Assembly (NCBI GenBank): GCA_946530475.1
Contig: CAMNAC010000006.1
Span: forward strand, 1 to 33,680
DNA length: 33,680 nt
Source of the DNA: an uncultured Mycoplasmatota bacterium
Lineage (GTDB): Bacteria; Bacillota_I; Bacilli_A; RF39; UBA660
Direction: 5' to 3'
Shown here piece after piece: positions 8,401 through 15,860 of the stretch (its first letter is position 1; each line of letters starts with the position of its first letter). Made by a program: the position numbers and the translations under genes. Under the pieces are notes generated by a model. It was given only the letters and a program-made list of their open reading frames with translations. It had not been told where the DNA came from and did not search any database.

Positions 8401-8889
8401 GCAAGTCCAAAAGGAGCTATTGCAGCTTTTGCAAGTAATGGTAAAAAAGTTTCGAAAAAAGATTTAGCACGTATGTGCATGTCTTATCCAAATGTATATG
8501 TTGCTCAAGTTTCTTTAGGAGCGACACCTATGCAGACAATTAAAGCATTAGAAGAAGCCGCTTCTTGGAATGGACCTTCTATAGTAATTGCTTATGCATC
8601 TTGTATTTCACATGGTATTAAAGGTGGGATGGAAAATAGTATCGAAAATGAGAAATTAGCAACTCAATGTGGATACTTTCCAACTTTCCGATATTCTCCT
8701 TTAACAGGTAAATTTACATTGGATAGTAAAAACGTTGATTTTGAAAAATACCATGAATTTTTAAATAATCAAACAAGATATGCAATGTTAAAAGAGATTA
8801 ATCCAGAACATGCAGAAGAATTATTACAAGCAAATAAAGAAGAATCTATCAAACGATATGAATACTATCAGTCTTTAGAAAATAATTAG
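5473..8889 (+). CDS. nifJ: Pyruvate:ferredoxin (flavodoxin) oxidoreductase
   Basis: This enzyme oxidises pyruvate with CoA to acetyl-CoA and CO2 and passes electrons to ferredoxin or flavodoxin, the central step of anaerobic sugar breakdown. At 1138 residues it is the full-length single-chain homodimeric form. Domains in order: the N-terminal domain (TVDGNEACARSAYFF, with GIYPITPSSPMAEH); the CoA-region domain (about 430-560); two 4Fe-4S motifs, CIQCNQCSLVCP (from 674) and CTGCGVCIKTCPG (from 732); then the thiamine diphosphate domain with GACAGCGETPY (about 800), GDGWAYDIGYGG (about 935) and NSEVYSNTGGQASK. The third-cluster cysteines (CAGC, a later GCSS and the SCISHG cysteine) are present. 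GGTGAT upstream supports the start. It has its own promoter and no clear hairpin terminator. It indicates fermentative, oxygen-sensitive metabolism. Confidence 0.97.
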   Translation: MKKMITVDGNEACARSAYFFTEVAGIYPITPSSPMAEHIDEWSNEGKTNLFEEPVKVVEMQSEAGAAGMVHGSLQAGCLTSTFTASQGLLLMIPNMYKIAGEMLPGVFHVAARSLSTHALSIFGDHQDVYATRQTGFCMLASSSVQEASDLAIVAHLSSLEASLPFLHFFDGFRTSHEIDKIEVLEKEDIKDLLKEESITNFRKKALNIVHPDTRGTAQNDDIYFQMTEVRNQVYNQVPNVVDDVMQRLEKKTGREYHPFMYYGDSNATSIIVAMGSVNETIKETIDDLNKKGYSVGLIEVHLYRPFSKEYLLKVLPKSVKKIAVLDRTKESGSIGEPLYLDITSALQELDIQIVGGRYGLSSKNTTPAMIKAVYDMLNGELKNHFTIGIEDDITHLSLPYDKDYKISNSEEFLIYGYGSDGMVSASKGMMKLIGNHTDSYVQGYFQYDSKKSGGVTKCHLRFSDHPIRSTYYVENPKVIVITKESYLNNFDCLSNLMENGTFIFNTKMKEEEFLNTLSDENRHLLVNKHAKVYLIDAYSLANEVGLKNKISMVMESAIMSLSSRMDYEEAKEVMKDFAKKRFFKKGPSVYEANAKAIDLATNYLKEVEIKEDIYFEEVKEKETLFSMITKRKGDDLKTSDFLPYQNGTFESGTSKLEKRSVADVVPKWLSENCIQCNQCSLVCPHAVIRPYLLSKEEYENAPSYIQNRCKKPMEKNLEDYYFCIGISVKDCTGCGVCIKTCPGLRGAKALTKETLQERINEKEQEVFDYLSTHIKEKDLLSVSTIKGSQLKEPKFMFSGACAGCGETPYLKLLTQVFGNSLMISNATGCSSIYGASMPSTPYTIPWASSLFEDNAEYGYGMLIAKNTIRNHIANIMKKYMDNPNKKLFETWLEHSDDYKITKEVYEALEDDTLPEELRSLKEFIPASVIWTVGGDGWAYDIGYGGIDHVLASGDNVNILVLNSEVYSNTGGQASKASPKGAIAAFASNGKKVSKKDLARMCMSYPNVYVAQVSLGATPMQTIKALEEAASWNGPSIVIAYASCISHGIKGGMENSIENEKLATQCGYFPTFRYSPLTGKFTLDSKNVDFEKYHEFLNNQTRYAMLKEINPEHAEELLQANKEESIKRYEYYQSLENN

Positions 8890-8919
8890 ATGAATCATTT
8901 GGTTTTTGGTTTAAAAATA

Positions 8920-8928
8920 TGATATATT
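8920..8928 (+). promoter_or_regulatory. Extended -10 promoter (TGATATATT) for the prepilin-like repeat protein
   Basis: TG-A-TATATT lies 21 nt before the ATG at 8950. No -35 match is evident. AGGTGAT just before the ATG is the ribosome binding site. Confidence 0.6.
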
Positions 8929-8949
8929 AATAGTATAGTAGGTGATGAT

Positions 8950-10266
8950 ATGAATAATAAAAAAGGATTCGCAATTGCAGGAGTGTTGTATCCAATCTTA
9001 ATTTTGTTTTTGGCTTTGATGGCAGTATTACTTATGAATCTGGCTCAAGAAAACTATCGTCTTAGAAGAAGTAATAAGGATTTAGCATCTAAAATTAATG
9101 GAGAAGAACCAAAAGATGCATTCAAACAAAAAGTAGAAGATATCATCAATTGTAATGGAGTAGAAAACTGTGCCCCATCCTGTACGAATTTTGGACTATA
9201 TGATGGAGCTATGAGTCCATCTTATGGATATACAGGAGATACCTCTGATTTAAATGGAAGATTCTATAAAATGATGGACGGAAGAACAGGAGTTTTAATT
9301 GATGATGGAACTTACTGTGCTTATAAAACTACAGGCATGAAAAAATTAGCAGTTGGAGAAGGACAAGAATGTGAAAATGCGATTTTAGATGATACAGGAA
9401 CTGGAATTGGATTAATTTGTCCAACAGATGAGGAATTGGAAGCGGCATGTAACAATACCATCAATAGTTTAAAAACAACGATTGCATCAGCATCAGCATC
9501 AGCAGGAGATGTACTAACAGGAAAAACATATGTAAAACCAGATGCAACAATTGGAACAGGAACCATGCCAAATATAGGATCTGTAACAGGAAGCGTAGGA
9601 GTAGGAGGGACCTATAGTTCTACGCAAAATGGATATGTTACTACCATTAGTGTGACAGGACCAACTTTATCTGGAAATTCGGGAACAGGAGATGTTCTTT
9701 CAGGGAAGACTTTCTATAGCAATTCAGGAACAAAACAAACAGGAACTATGACAAACAATGGAGCAGTTTCAAAATCGATTGGAATAGGAGGAAGCTATAC
9801 AATTCCTGCAGGATATCATAATGGATCTGGAAAAGTAACGAATAGTGTATCGAATAAAGGACCAATCACAGGAAGTGTTGGTGTAGGAGGAACTTATAGT
9901 TCTACGCAAAATGGATATGTTACCACTATTAAGGTAACAGGACCAACTTTATCAGGAAATGCAGGAACAGGAGATGTCCTTTCAGGAAAAACTTTCTATA
10001 GTAATTCTGGAACAAAACAGACAGGAGCTATGACAAATAGAGGGGCTTGGACAGGAAGCAGGACATCAAAAGGAACCGTTACTATTCCTGCAGGATATCA
10101 TAATGGTAATGGCTATGTTAATTGTAATTACAATGGGGATGTAACGCACAGTATTAGAGTTGCATTTTATGGAAAAGATGATGACACGAATATTTGTATT
10201 TTGTATATAGATGGTTCAAGTGTTGGTTCTGTTGAGTGTGAAGGTTGGTCACGTAGTGGAATATAA
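8950..10266 (+). CDS. Prepilin-like N-terminus fused to phage-tail-type repeats
   Basis: This is a 438-residue protein. The start (NNKKGFAIAGVLYP) looks like a class III/pseudopilin-type prepilin leader: short, basic, ending KKG before F, then a 22-residue hydrophobic helix (about 8-32). It lacks the usual Glu at position 5 of the mature protein. Residues about 60-180 are a cysteine-containing linker region (CNGVENCAPSC and others). From about residue 186 come repeats of the kind GDVLSGKTFYSNSGTKQTG and YTIPAGYHNGSGKV, familiar from phage tail-fibre and baseplate-associated proteins. Two 94-residue units are nearly identical, and a degenerate one precedes them. The C-terminal 40 residues (FYGKDDDTNICILYIDG) are different. 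No phage genes surround it, so this is probably a cell-surface appendage or adhesin. Own promoter and terminator. Function inferred only from modules. Confidence 0.75.
   Translation: MNNKKGFAIAGVLYPILILFLALMAVLLMNLAQENYRLRRSNKDLASKINGEEPKDAFKQKVEDIINCNGVENCAPSCTNFGLYDGAMSPSYGYTGDTSDLNGRFYKMMDGRTGVLIDDGTYCAYKTTGMKKLAVGEGQECENAILDDTGTGIGLICPTDEELEAACNNTINSLKTTIASASASAGDVLTGKTYVKPDATIGTGTMPNIGSVTGSVGVGGTYSSTQNGYVTTISVTGPTLSGNSGTGDVLSGKTFYSNSGTKQTGTMTNNGAVSKSIGIGGSYTIPAGYHNGSGKVTNSVSNKGPITGSVGVGGTYSSTQNGYVTTIKVTGPTLSGNAGTGDVLSGKTFYSNSGTKQTGAMTNRGAWTGSRTSKGTVTIPAGYHNGNGYVNCNYNGDVTHSIRVAFYGKDDDTNICILYIDGSSVGSVECEGWSRSGI
9586..10125 (+). repeat. 282-bp tandem direct repeat within the prepilin-like gene
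   Basis: The unit starting ACAGGAAG at 9586 recurs at 9868, exactly 282 bp (94 codons) downstream. Similarity is high through about 9762/10044 and again around ATTCCTGCAGGATATCATAATGG (9802 and 10084). The second copy diverges near 10125. The in-frame spacing and close nucleotide identity suggest a recent duplication and potential copy-number variation. Confidence 0.85.
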
Positions 10267-10278
10267 AAGGTTAAATTT

Positions 10279-10303
10279 AAGACTTCATTTGAAGTCTTTT
10301 TTT
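10279..10303 (+). terminator. Intrinsic terminator after the prepilin-like gene
   Basis: AAGACTTC (10279-10286) pairs with GAAGTCTT (10291-10298) around ATTT, followed by a T run. Confidence 0.85.
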
Positions 10304-10324
10304 ATAGACTTTTTCTTTTTTTTC

Positions 10325-10333
10325 TGTTAGAAT
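10325..10333 (+). promoter_or_regulatory. Extended -10 promoter (TGTTAGAAT) for the metallopeptidase
   Basis: TG-T-TAGAAT lies 23 nt before the ATG at 10357. The upstream region is a T-rich tract after the terminator, with no clear -35. Confidence 0.55.
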
Positions 10334-10356
10334 AGAATACACTTCGAGGGGATATT

Positions 10357-11547
10357 ATGACATTATGTGAAATTTATGAAACCATTCTTGATATTTCTTT
10401 GGGATATGAAAAAGCATCCCTTCAAGAAATTAAGAATTTATATGTATTAGCGAATTCCTATTATGAAAAAGAATTTGGAAAAAAATGTAATTTAAAAACA
10501 GAAAAAGCAAAACTTTTTTATTGGATTCAAGAAAAATCTCGTTATGAATTACTGACTGACTGTATGAGTGATATGATTTATGATATGCTTTATTATGATC
10601 CAAAAAAGCATGGAAGTGATTGTAAAGATTTAACGTTCTTTTTAAATCATTTTGAATTATTTCAAAGTTTAATAAAAGATTTTGAAGAAGAATTTAGAGA
10701 ACCTGAAGAAGAAGGAATCCCTTACGAGGAAGAAATTCCTATTACAAGAATTACCAAAAAACAATTTTTTGAATATATGGAAGAACTCTTATTAGAAGTA
10801 GATCCTAGTAAAGAATATTTAAAGCTTTTTTATCAAGCATTAAAAGAAAAAAAGATTATTTTTTGGAAAGAGTTAAACAAAAAAGAAAAAAACTATTATA
10901 AGAAACTATTAGGATTTCAAGAAGAAACACCTATTTTAGAAAAAGCATCAGAAGAAGATTTAGAAGAATATGTAGTAATCAATCTATTTGAGACTACAGA
11001 GGATGTCACAAATTTAATGCATGAATTCGCCCATTATATTTCTGCTTTGGATGGAAAAAAAGATTTGCTTCCATTATTAACTGAATATCCTTCTATTTTT
11101 TATGAATTCTATGCAATATTTTATTTAGGAAGAAAAGGCTATTCGGATGATGAAGTAAATTACTTGTTAAATATCAGAATTCAAGATACCTTAGTTCAAA
11201 TAGAAAGTATGTATCCATATTTAAGATATTTATCCATTTTTTTAGAGAATGGACAAATTACAGAAGAATTGGATAAAAAGACACCTTTTTTATATGGGAC
11301 TCCTGATTACCATCATTTATGTGATTCTTGTACGGAAGGAATATTAGAATCCAATCCATTACAGTCATTCCTTTATTTTATAGGAACTTATCTATCTGTA
11401 AGAGAAATCAAAAAATTTCAAAATGGAGAAGAGATACTACCTAGAATCAAAAAACAAACAGAAAACTTAGATGATGTATCCTTAGAAAAACTATTTAAAA
11501 AAGAAATAAGAAAAAATAAAATAAAAGTGAAGAAGAAACTTGCATAA
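10357..11547 (+). CDS. Short M3-like zinc metallopeptidase (gluzincin fold), substrate unknown
   Basis: This is a 396-residue cytoplasmic-looking protein without a signal peptide or membrane helix. The only clear family mark is HEFAH (about residue 222), a HExxH zinc site, followed by TEYPSIFYEF. This resembles the second zinc-ligand segment of M3 oligopeptidases (HExxH then AExxSxFxE) at a slightly shorter spacing. The helical, acidic N-terminal half and the overall layout fit an oligopeptidase-F-like fold, but the protein is about 200 residues shorter than PepF (around 600). It may trim intracellular peptides, or it may be a specialised relative. GAGGGG before the ATG supports the start. 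Own promoter; the stop codon lies in the loop of the terminator. Metallopeptidase call fairly sure from motif, family placement moderate. Confidence 0.65.
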   Translation: MTLCEIYETILDISLGYEKASLQEIKNLYVLANSYYEKEFGKKCNLKTEKAKLFYWIQEKSRYELLTDCMSDMIYDMLYYDPKKHGSDCKDLTFFLNHFELFQSLIKDFEEEFREPEEEGIPYEEEIPITRITKKQFFEYMEELLLEVDPSKEYLKLFYQALKEKKIIFWKELNKKEKNYYKKLLGFQEETPILEKASEEDLEEYVVINLFETTEDVTNLMHEFAHYISALDGKKDLLPLLTEYPSIFYEFYAIFYLGRKGYSDDEVNYLLNIRIQDTLVQIESMYPYLRYLSIFLENGQITEELDKKTPFLYGTPDYHHLCDSCTEGILESNPLQSFLYFIGTYLSVREIKKFQNGEEILPRIKKQTENLDDVSLEKLFKKEIRKNKIKVKKKLA

Positions 11548-11560
11548 TCTTCTTTTTTTT
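11531..11560 (+). terminator. Probable intrinsic terminator after the metallopeptidase
   Basis: AGAAGA (11531-11536) pairs with TCTTCT (11548-11553), followed by a run of T. The TAA stop codon lies in the loop. The stem is short, so strength is uncertain. Confidence 0.5.
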
Positions 11561-11562
11561 AT

Positions 11563-11568
11563 TATAAT
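11563..11568 (+). promoter_or_regulatory. -10 box (TATAAT) for the leucine T-box transcript
   Basis: TATAAT just upstream of the T-box leader; transcription would begin near 11575. No clear -35 is present because the region is the T tract of the preceding terminator. Confidence 0.5.
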
Positions 11569-11574
11569 AATACT

Positions 11575-11780
11575 AGTTTAAAAACGAGGAAGAAGAGTAG
11601 TAATAAAGAATTCTTTTTTAGAGACAAAGTGGTTGGTGAAAACTTTGAAGAGGACTTTATGAACTTGCTTTGGAGTTTCCAAATGGACGTATGTCTGCGT
11701 TAAAGATTTGAGTGCATAAGTATTATGAATTAAGGTGGTACCGCGGTTTTTCGTCCTTAACTTGTAATACTTTTTTTGTG
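11575..11780 (+). promoter_or_regulatory. T-box riboswitch leader, leucine-specific
   Basis: The leader contains the canonical T-box AGGTGGTACCGCGG (11733-11746) followed by TTTTTCGTCC. A typical Stem I (AGTAGTAA, GGTTGGTG) precedes it. In the specifier loop, GAA is followed by CTT (11664-11666), a leucine codon. The T-box TGGT would pair with an ACCA tRNA end, matching the A discriminator base of tRNA-Leu. The competing terminator is AAGTATTATGAATTAAGG (from about 11717) with CCTTAACTTGTAATACTT (to about 11773), then T7. Uncharged tRNA-Leu would stabilise the antiterminator and turn on the 119-aa membrane protein gene and leuS together. Confidence 0.93.
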
Positions 11781-11789
11781 AGGTGGAAG

Positions 11790-12149
11790 ATGAAAAGTAT
11801 TATTTATTATTTGCTTGCTTTTGTAGCAGTTTATTTATCTTATTTTTGCTTGGTTTATCTAAGAAAAAAACAAATGAGAAAATATCGAAGTGGGACAGAA
11901 GTGAAACTATTAGAAGGCTTAACGAATGTCAATATTTCGAAAATTAAAAGTAAAGTACTTGTACAGATTATGGCGCTTACAAATGCGTTCATTATTACTC
12001 TTACTTTATGGATTGTAAGCCCTATTAAAAGTATGATTTTAAAGTTACTTGCAGGATTTGTAGTAGTCATCTTATTAATTATTGTAGGTTATAAAATAGT
12101 AGGTTATTTTTTAAAAAAGAAATATGGAATTAGAAAGAAGGAATCATAA
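11790..12149 (+). CDS. Uncharacterised small membrane protein co-transcribed with leuS
   Basis: Start chosen at 11790 (119 aa). The track start at 11712 lies inside the T-box terminator, while GAGGTGG precedes 11790. Three hydrophobic segments are seen: residues about 4-24, 66-81 and 87-108, with a basic linker ([11 protein letters not shown]) and a basic tail. I do not recognise the family. It sits between the leucine T-box and leuS, and its stop codon overlaps the leuS ATG (TAATG), so it is translated in step with leuS and induced by leucine shortage. A role in membrane transport or stress linked to leucine is possible but not shown. Confidence 0.8.
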   Translation: MKSIIYYLLAFVAVYLSYFCLVYLRKKQMRKYRSGTEVKLLEGLTNVNISKIKSKVLVQIMALTNAFIITLTLWIVSPIKSMILKLLAGFVVVILLIIVGYKIVGYFLKKKYGIRKKES

Positions 12150-14551
12150 TGTATAGTCCAAAAGAAATAGAAAAAAAATGGCAAGATTATTGGGATGAGA
12201 AAGAAACATTTAAAACAGATGTGTGGGATTTTAGTAAACCCAAGTATTATGTTTTGGATATGTTTCCTTATCCCTCTGGGTCAGGTTTACACGTAGGACA
12301 TCCAGAAGGGTATACCGCAACGGATGCGATTGCACGTTATAAAAGAATGAGAGGATTTAATGTCCTACATCCAATGGGATGGGATGCATTTGGACTTCCT
12401 GCTGAACAATATGCGATTCAAACAGGGAATCATCCTAGTGGATTTACAGAAAAAAACATTCAAATTTTCAAGAAACAATTAAAGATGTTAGGACTTTCTT
12501 TTGATTGGGGAAGAGAAGTATCGACTGCAGATCCAAAATACTATCATTGGACACAATGGATTTTTAAACAATTGTATGAAGATGGACTCGCTCGTAATGT
12601 GGACATGCCAGTAAATTGGTGTGAAGAATTAGGAACGGTTCTTGCGAATGATGAAATTGTAGATGGAAAAAGCGAAAGAGGAGGATATCCAGTTGTTCGT
12701 AAAAACATGAAACAATGGATTATGGATATCCCAAAATATGCAGAAAACCTACTTTCTGGATTAGAAGAAATAGATTGGCCTGAAAGTACAAAAGAAATTC
12801 AAAGAAATTGGATTGGAAAAAGTATTGGTGCAGAAGTAAACTTTAAAATAGATGGCTTTAAAGAAACATTTACTGTATTTACTACTAGATGTGATACATT
12901 GTTTGGAGCAACTTACTGCGTACTTTCACCAGAACATCCTTTAGTAGATCAGATTACTACGAAAGAGCAAAAAAAGGAAGTAGAAGCTTATAAAAAAGTT
13001 TGTGCATCAAAATCCGATTTGGAAAGAACGGAATTGAACAAAGATAAAACAGGAGTATTTACAGGAGCTTATGCGATTAATCCAGTCAATGATAAAAAGA
13101 TTCCAATTTGGATTTCGGATTATGTACTTGCTAGTTATGGTACAGGAGCTATTATGGCAGTACCTGCACATGACACAAGAGACTATGAATTTGCGAAAAA
13201 ATTTAACTTAGAAATCATTCCAGTCATTGAAGGTGGAAATGTTAGCGAAGAAGCCTATATTGGAGATGGCGTTCATATTAATTCCGAATTTTTAAATGGA
13301 TTAAATAAGGAAGAGTCTATCAATAAAATGATTACATTCTTAGAAAAAAAGAAAATTGGAAAAAAACAAGTCAATTATCGTTTACGTGAATGGATATTTG
13401 CGCGTCAACGTTATTGGGGAGAACCAATTCCAGTGGTTCATTTTAAAGATGGAACCAGTACTTCTTTAAAAGATTCTGAACTTCCACTTGTTCTTCCAGA
13501 ACTAGAAGATTATAGTCCTTCTAAAACTGGAGAATCTCCACTTTCTAAAGCAACGGATTGGGTACATGTTACCTATGATGGAAAAGAAGGGTTAAGAGAA
13601 ACTTCTACTATGCCAGGAAGTGCAGGATCAAGTTGGTATTTCTTAAGATACATTGATCCACATAATGACAAAGAATTAGCAGATAAAAAGTTACTCGAAC
13701 ATTGGCTTCCAGTGGACCTTTATGTAGGAGGACCTGAACATGCAGTTGGACACTTACTATATTCTAGATTTTGGAATGAATACTTGTATGATAAAGGAAT
13801 TGTTCCAGTCAAAGAACCATTTAAAAAATTACGTCATCAAGGAATGATTTTAGGAGAAAACGGAATCAAAATGGGAAAACGTTATCCTAAATTTGTGGTA
13901 AACCCAAATGATGTAGTAGATGAATATGGGGCAGATACCCTACGTATTTATGAAATGTTTATGGGACCTTTGGAAGCAGATAAACCATGGGATCCAAAAG
14001 GAGTAGAAGGTTCTCGTAGATTTTTGGATAGAGTATGGAGACTTTTTGTAGAAGAAGGAAAAATAACTGATGAAGCTACTCCAAACTTAGAAAAGATTTA
14101 TCATAAGACAGTAAAAAAAGTAACGAATGATTATGAAGAATTAGGATTCAATACTGCAATTTCTGCAATGATGGTATTTGTAAATGCATGCTACAAAGAA
14201 GAAAAAATTAACAAAGAATTTGCAGAAGGATTTATTAAATTATTAAATCCATTGGTACCTCATATGACAGAAGAAATATGGCATACAACATTTGGACATA
14301 AGGATAGTATTGCTTATGAACCATGGCCTACTTATGAGGAAGAAAAAACAAAAGATGAAACTTATCAAATGGTAGTTCAAGTAAATGGAAAACTAAGAGG
14401 AAAAATTGAAACAGATGCCAATACTTCAAAAGAAGAGATGTTAGCGCTAGCAAAAAGTATTGAAAATGTTCAAAAGTTCTTAGAAGGAAAAGAAATTGTA
14501 AAAGAAATTGTAGTTCCTAAAAAACTAGTAAACTTTGTTGTAAAAGGTTAG
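12149..14551 (+). CDS. leuS: Leucyl-tRNA synthetase
   Basis: Class I aminoacyl-tRNA synthetase that charges tRNA-Leu. The HIGH-type motif is HVGHPEG (about residues 47-53) after [10 protein letters not shown]. The CP1 editing domain is present, with [12 protein letters not shown] and [36 protein letters not shown]-like sequence ([15 protein letters not shown]) follows. The KMSKS position reads [13 protein letters not shown] rather than KMSKS. The C-terminal domain ends [11 protein letters not shown]. Length 800 is normal for bacterial LeuRS. The ATG overlaps the preceding stop by one base, and expression is controlled by the leucine T-box at 11575. Confidence 0.97.
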   Translation: MYSPKEIEKKWQDYWDEKETFKTDVWDFSKPKYYVLDMFPYPSGSGLHVGHPEGYTATDAIARYKRMRGFNVLHPMGWDAFGLPAEQYAIQTGNHPSGFTEKNIQIFKKQLKMLGLSFDWGREVSTADPKYYHWTQWIFKQLYEDGLARNVDMPVNWCEELGTVLANDEIVDGKSERGGYPVVRKNMKQWIMDIPKYAENLLSGLEEIDWPESTKEIQRNWIGKSIGAEVNFKIDGFKETFTVFTTRCDTLFGATYCVLSPEHPLVDQITTKEQKKEVEAYKKVCASKSDLERTELNKDKTGVFTGAYAINPVNDKKIPIWISDYVLASYGTGAIMAVPAHDTRDYEFAKKFNLEIIPVIEGGNVSEEAYIGDGVHINSEFLNGLNKEESINKMITFLEKKKIGKKQVNYRLREWIFARQRYWGEPIPVVHFKDGTSTSLKDSELPLVLPELEDYSPSKTGESPLSKATDWVHVTYDGKEGLRETSTMPGSAGSSWYFLRYIDPHNDKELADKKLLEHWLPVDLYVGGPEHAVGHLLYSRFWNEYLYDKGIVPVKEPFKKLRHQGMILGENGIKMGKRYPKFVVNPNDVVDEYGADTLRIYEMFMGPLEADKPWDPKGVEGSRRFLDRVWRLFVEEGKITDEATPNLEKIYHKTVKKVTNDYEELGFNTAISAMMVFVNACYKEEKINKEFAEGFIKLLNPLVPHMTEEIWHTTFGHKDSIAYEPWPTYEEEKTKDETYQMVVQVNGKLRGKIETDANTSKEEMLALAKSIENVQKFLEGKEIVKEIVVPKKLVNFVVKG

Positions 14552-14576
14552 ACATACTAAAAAGTATGTCTTTTTT
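14551..14576 (+). terminator. Intrinsic terminator after leuS
   Basis: GACATACT (14551-14558) pairs with AGTATGTC (14563-14570) around AAAA, then T6. The G of the TAG stop codon is the first stem base. Confidence 0.9.
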
Positions 14577-14624
14577 AGAGGATTTTTCTAATCAATCGTA
14601 TATCTTTTCTTTAGGGAGGATTCT

Positions 14625-15542
14625 ATGGATTACTATAATGAAATAAAAAATAAACTCATTGATAATGAGATATATTCGAAAGTAAAAGACTATTCAAAAG
14701 AAAGACATACCCTTATCACACATTATGAAGTAGGGAAATTATTGTCTATGGCAGGAAGGAAATATGGAGAAAACATTATTGGTAATTATTCAAAAAAACT
14801 ATCAATTGAAGTTGATACAAAATATAATCCAAGAACGCTAAGAAGGATGAGACAGTTATATCAATTTTTTGAAAAACAAAAATGGTCCCCATTGGGGACC
14901 AAATTAACAATAAGTCATATTCGTCAATTGTTTTGTTTAAATGATAAAGATGAAATTAATTACTATGTAGAACGAGTGATAAAGGAAAACCTTTCAAAAA
15001 GGCAATTAGAAGAAATGATTAAATCAGGGGAGTATGAAAGATTACCAGTTAAAGCAAGAATTAATAAAGAAAATGTTGATATAAAAGATCGAATTCCTAA
15101 TCCTATTTTGATTCATAATAAAAATCATATGGAAATCATGACAGAAAAAGTATTACATCAGTTAATACTAGAAGATATTGAGTCTTTTATGAAAGAATTA
15201 GGAAATGACTATAGTTTTATAGGAAGTGAATATAAAATCAAAATTGGAGCTAGAACTTATTCTATTGATTTATTATTCTTTAATATACAATACAATTGTT
15301 ATGTAGTGGTGGAGTTAAAAGTAACAGAATTTAAAGCAGAATATATCTCACAAATTAGAAAATATATGAATTACATTGATAAAAATATAAAAAAGAAAAC
15401 AAATGATGATACAATAGGGATCTTAATTTGTAAAAAAGAAAATCGATTTATTATTGAATATTGTTCAGATGATAGAATTGCGATTAGAGAATATAAATTG
15501 ATTTCAAATGGTAATTTCATTGACACTTTTTCTAATTTATGA
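14625..15542 (+). CDS. DUF1016/YhcG-type PD-(D/E)XK nuclease
   Basis: A 305-residue protein with the two-part layout of YhcG-type proteins. The N-terminal DUF1016 domain covers about 1-150 (HYEVGKLLSMAGRKYGENII, then NPRTLRRMRQLYQFF and ISHIRQLF). A restriction-endonuclease-like C-terminal domain follows, with SIDLLFF (the Asp) and VVVELKV (the E-x-K), so catalytic residues appear intact. Such proteins are often found next to restriction-modification or mobile genes, and some have been tied to DNA processing; the exact role is not settled. Here it stands alone between leuS and secG, with no methylase or specificity gene, so it may be a transferred orphan. GGGAGG upstream supports the start; it ends in TGA. 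No clear own terminator. Confidence 0.85.
   Translation: MDYYNEIKNKLIDNEIYSKVKDYSKERHTLITHYEVGKLLSMAGRKYGENIIGNYSKKLSIEVDTKYNPRTLRRMRQLYQFFEKQKWSPLGTKLTISHIRQLFCLNDKDEINYYVERVIKENLSKRQLEEMIKSGEYERLPVKARINKENVDIKDRIPNPILIHNKNHMEIMTEKVLHQLILEDIESFMKELGNDYSFIGSEYKIKIGARTYSIDLLFFNIQYNCYVVVELKVTEFKAEYISQIRKYMNYIDKNIKKKTNDDTIGILICKKENRFIIEYCSDDRIAIREYKLISNGNFIDTFSNL
14883..14901. repeat. GC-rich perfect inverted repeat inside the DUF1016 gene
   Basis: TGGTCCCC-ATT-GGGGACCA is an 8-bp perfect inverted repeat with a 3-base loop. It is very GC-rich against its surroundings and lies within the codons for WSPLGTKL. It would form a stable hairpin in mRNA. Confidence 0.7.
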
Positions 15543-15553
15543 TACATTATAAT
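15520..15553 (+). promoter_or_regulatory. Probable promoter for secG
   Basis: TTGACA (15520-15525) lies inside the end of the DUF1016 gene. TATAAT is at 15548-15553, 22 bases away, which is too far for a standard pair. TACATT at 15543-15548 gives a 17-base spacer. Either box could act; the TATAAT is 19 nt before the ATG, as elsewhere in this window. Confidence 0.45.
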
Positions 15554-15572
15554 TCAGTGAAGGAGACTTATT

Positions 15573-15785
15573 ATGAAGATATTATTAATGATTATTTGTG
15601 TTTTATTAATTGCGATTGTTTTATTACAAAGTGGAAAAGCAGAAGATGCTTCTAATGCAATGACTGGAGCAAATACCTCTTTATTTAAAAACAGAAAAGA
15701 AAGAGGAGGAGAACTTTTTATTACAAGAACTACTTATGTATTAGGAATTCTCTTTTTCGCAATTTGTATTTATTACGGATTTTAA
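15573..15785 (+). CDS. secG: SecG preprotein translocase subunit
   Basis: A 70-residue two-helix membrane protein of the SecYEG channel that aids SecA-driven export. The family pattern is clear: a first helix ending VLLQSGKAEDASNAMTG, a short loop with LFKNRKERGGE, then a second helix (TYVLGILFFAICIYYGF). Length is normal. AAGGAG precedes the ATG. It is transcribed alone and closed by a strong terminator that starts inside its stop codon. In many Firmicutes secG is followed by rnr and smpB; here an ABC exporter follows instead. Confidence 0.93.
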   Translation: MKILLMIICVLLIAIVLLQSGKAEDASNAMTGANTSLFKNRKERGGELFITRTTYVLGILFFAICIYYGF

Positions 15786-15808
15786 AGTTCTTTTGAAGAA
15801 CTTTTTTT
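15784..15808 (+). terminator. Intrinsic terminator after secG
   Basis: AAAGTTCTT (15784-15792) pairs with AAGAACTTT (15796-15804) around TTG, then a T run. The last two bases of the TAA stop codon are the first stem bases. Confidence 0.9.
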
Positions 15809-15829
15809 CTTGCTTAAATATTTTTTTTA

Positions 15830-15838
15830 TGATAAATT
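15830..15838 (+). promoter_or_regulatory. Extended -10-like promoter (TGATAAATT) for the ABC exporter
   Basis: TG-A-TAAATT lies 22 nt before the ATG at 15861. AAGGTGG is the ribosome binding site. Confidence 0.45.
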
Positions 15839-15860
15839 GAAAAAGTAAGAAGGTGGTTGT

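Noticed and set aside
8950-10266. Prophage remnant because of the tail-fibre-like repeats
   Set aside because: No capsid, terminase, portal, integrase or lysis genes are near; both neighbours are ordinary genes with their own promoters and terminators.
11712-11789. N-terminal extension of the 119-aa membrane protein in the ORF track
   Set aside because: It lies across the T-box and its terminator; the GAGGTGG-preceded ATG at 11790 is the sound start.
14625-15542. Defence island around the DUF1016 nuclease
   Set aside because: Neighbours are leuS and secG; no methylase, specificity, toxin or other defence gene is present.
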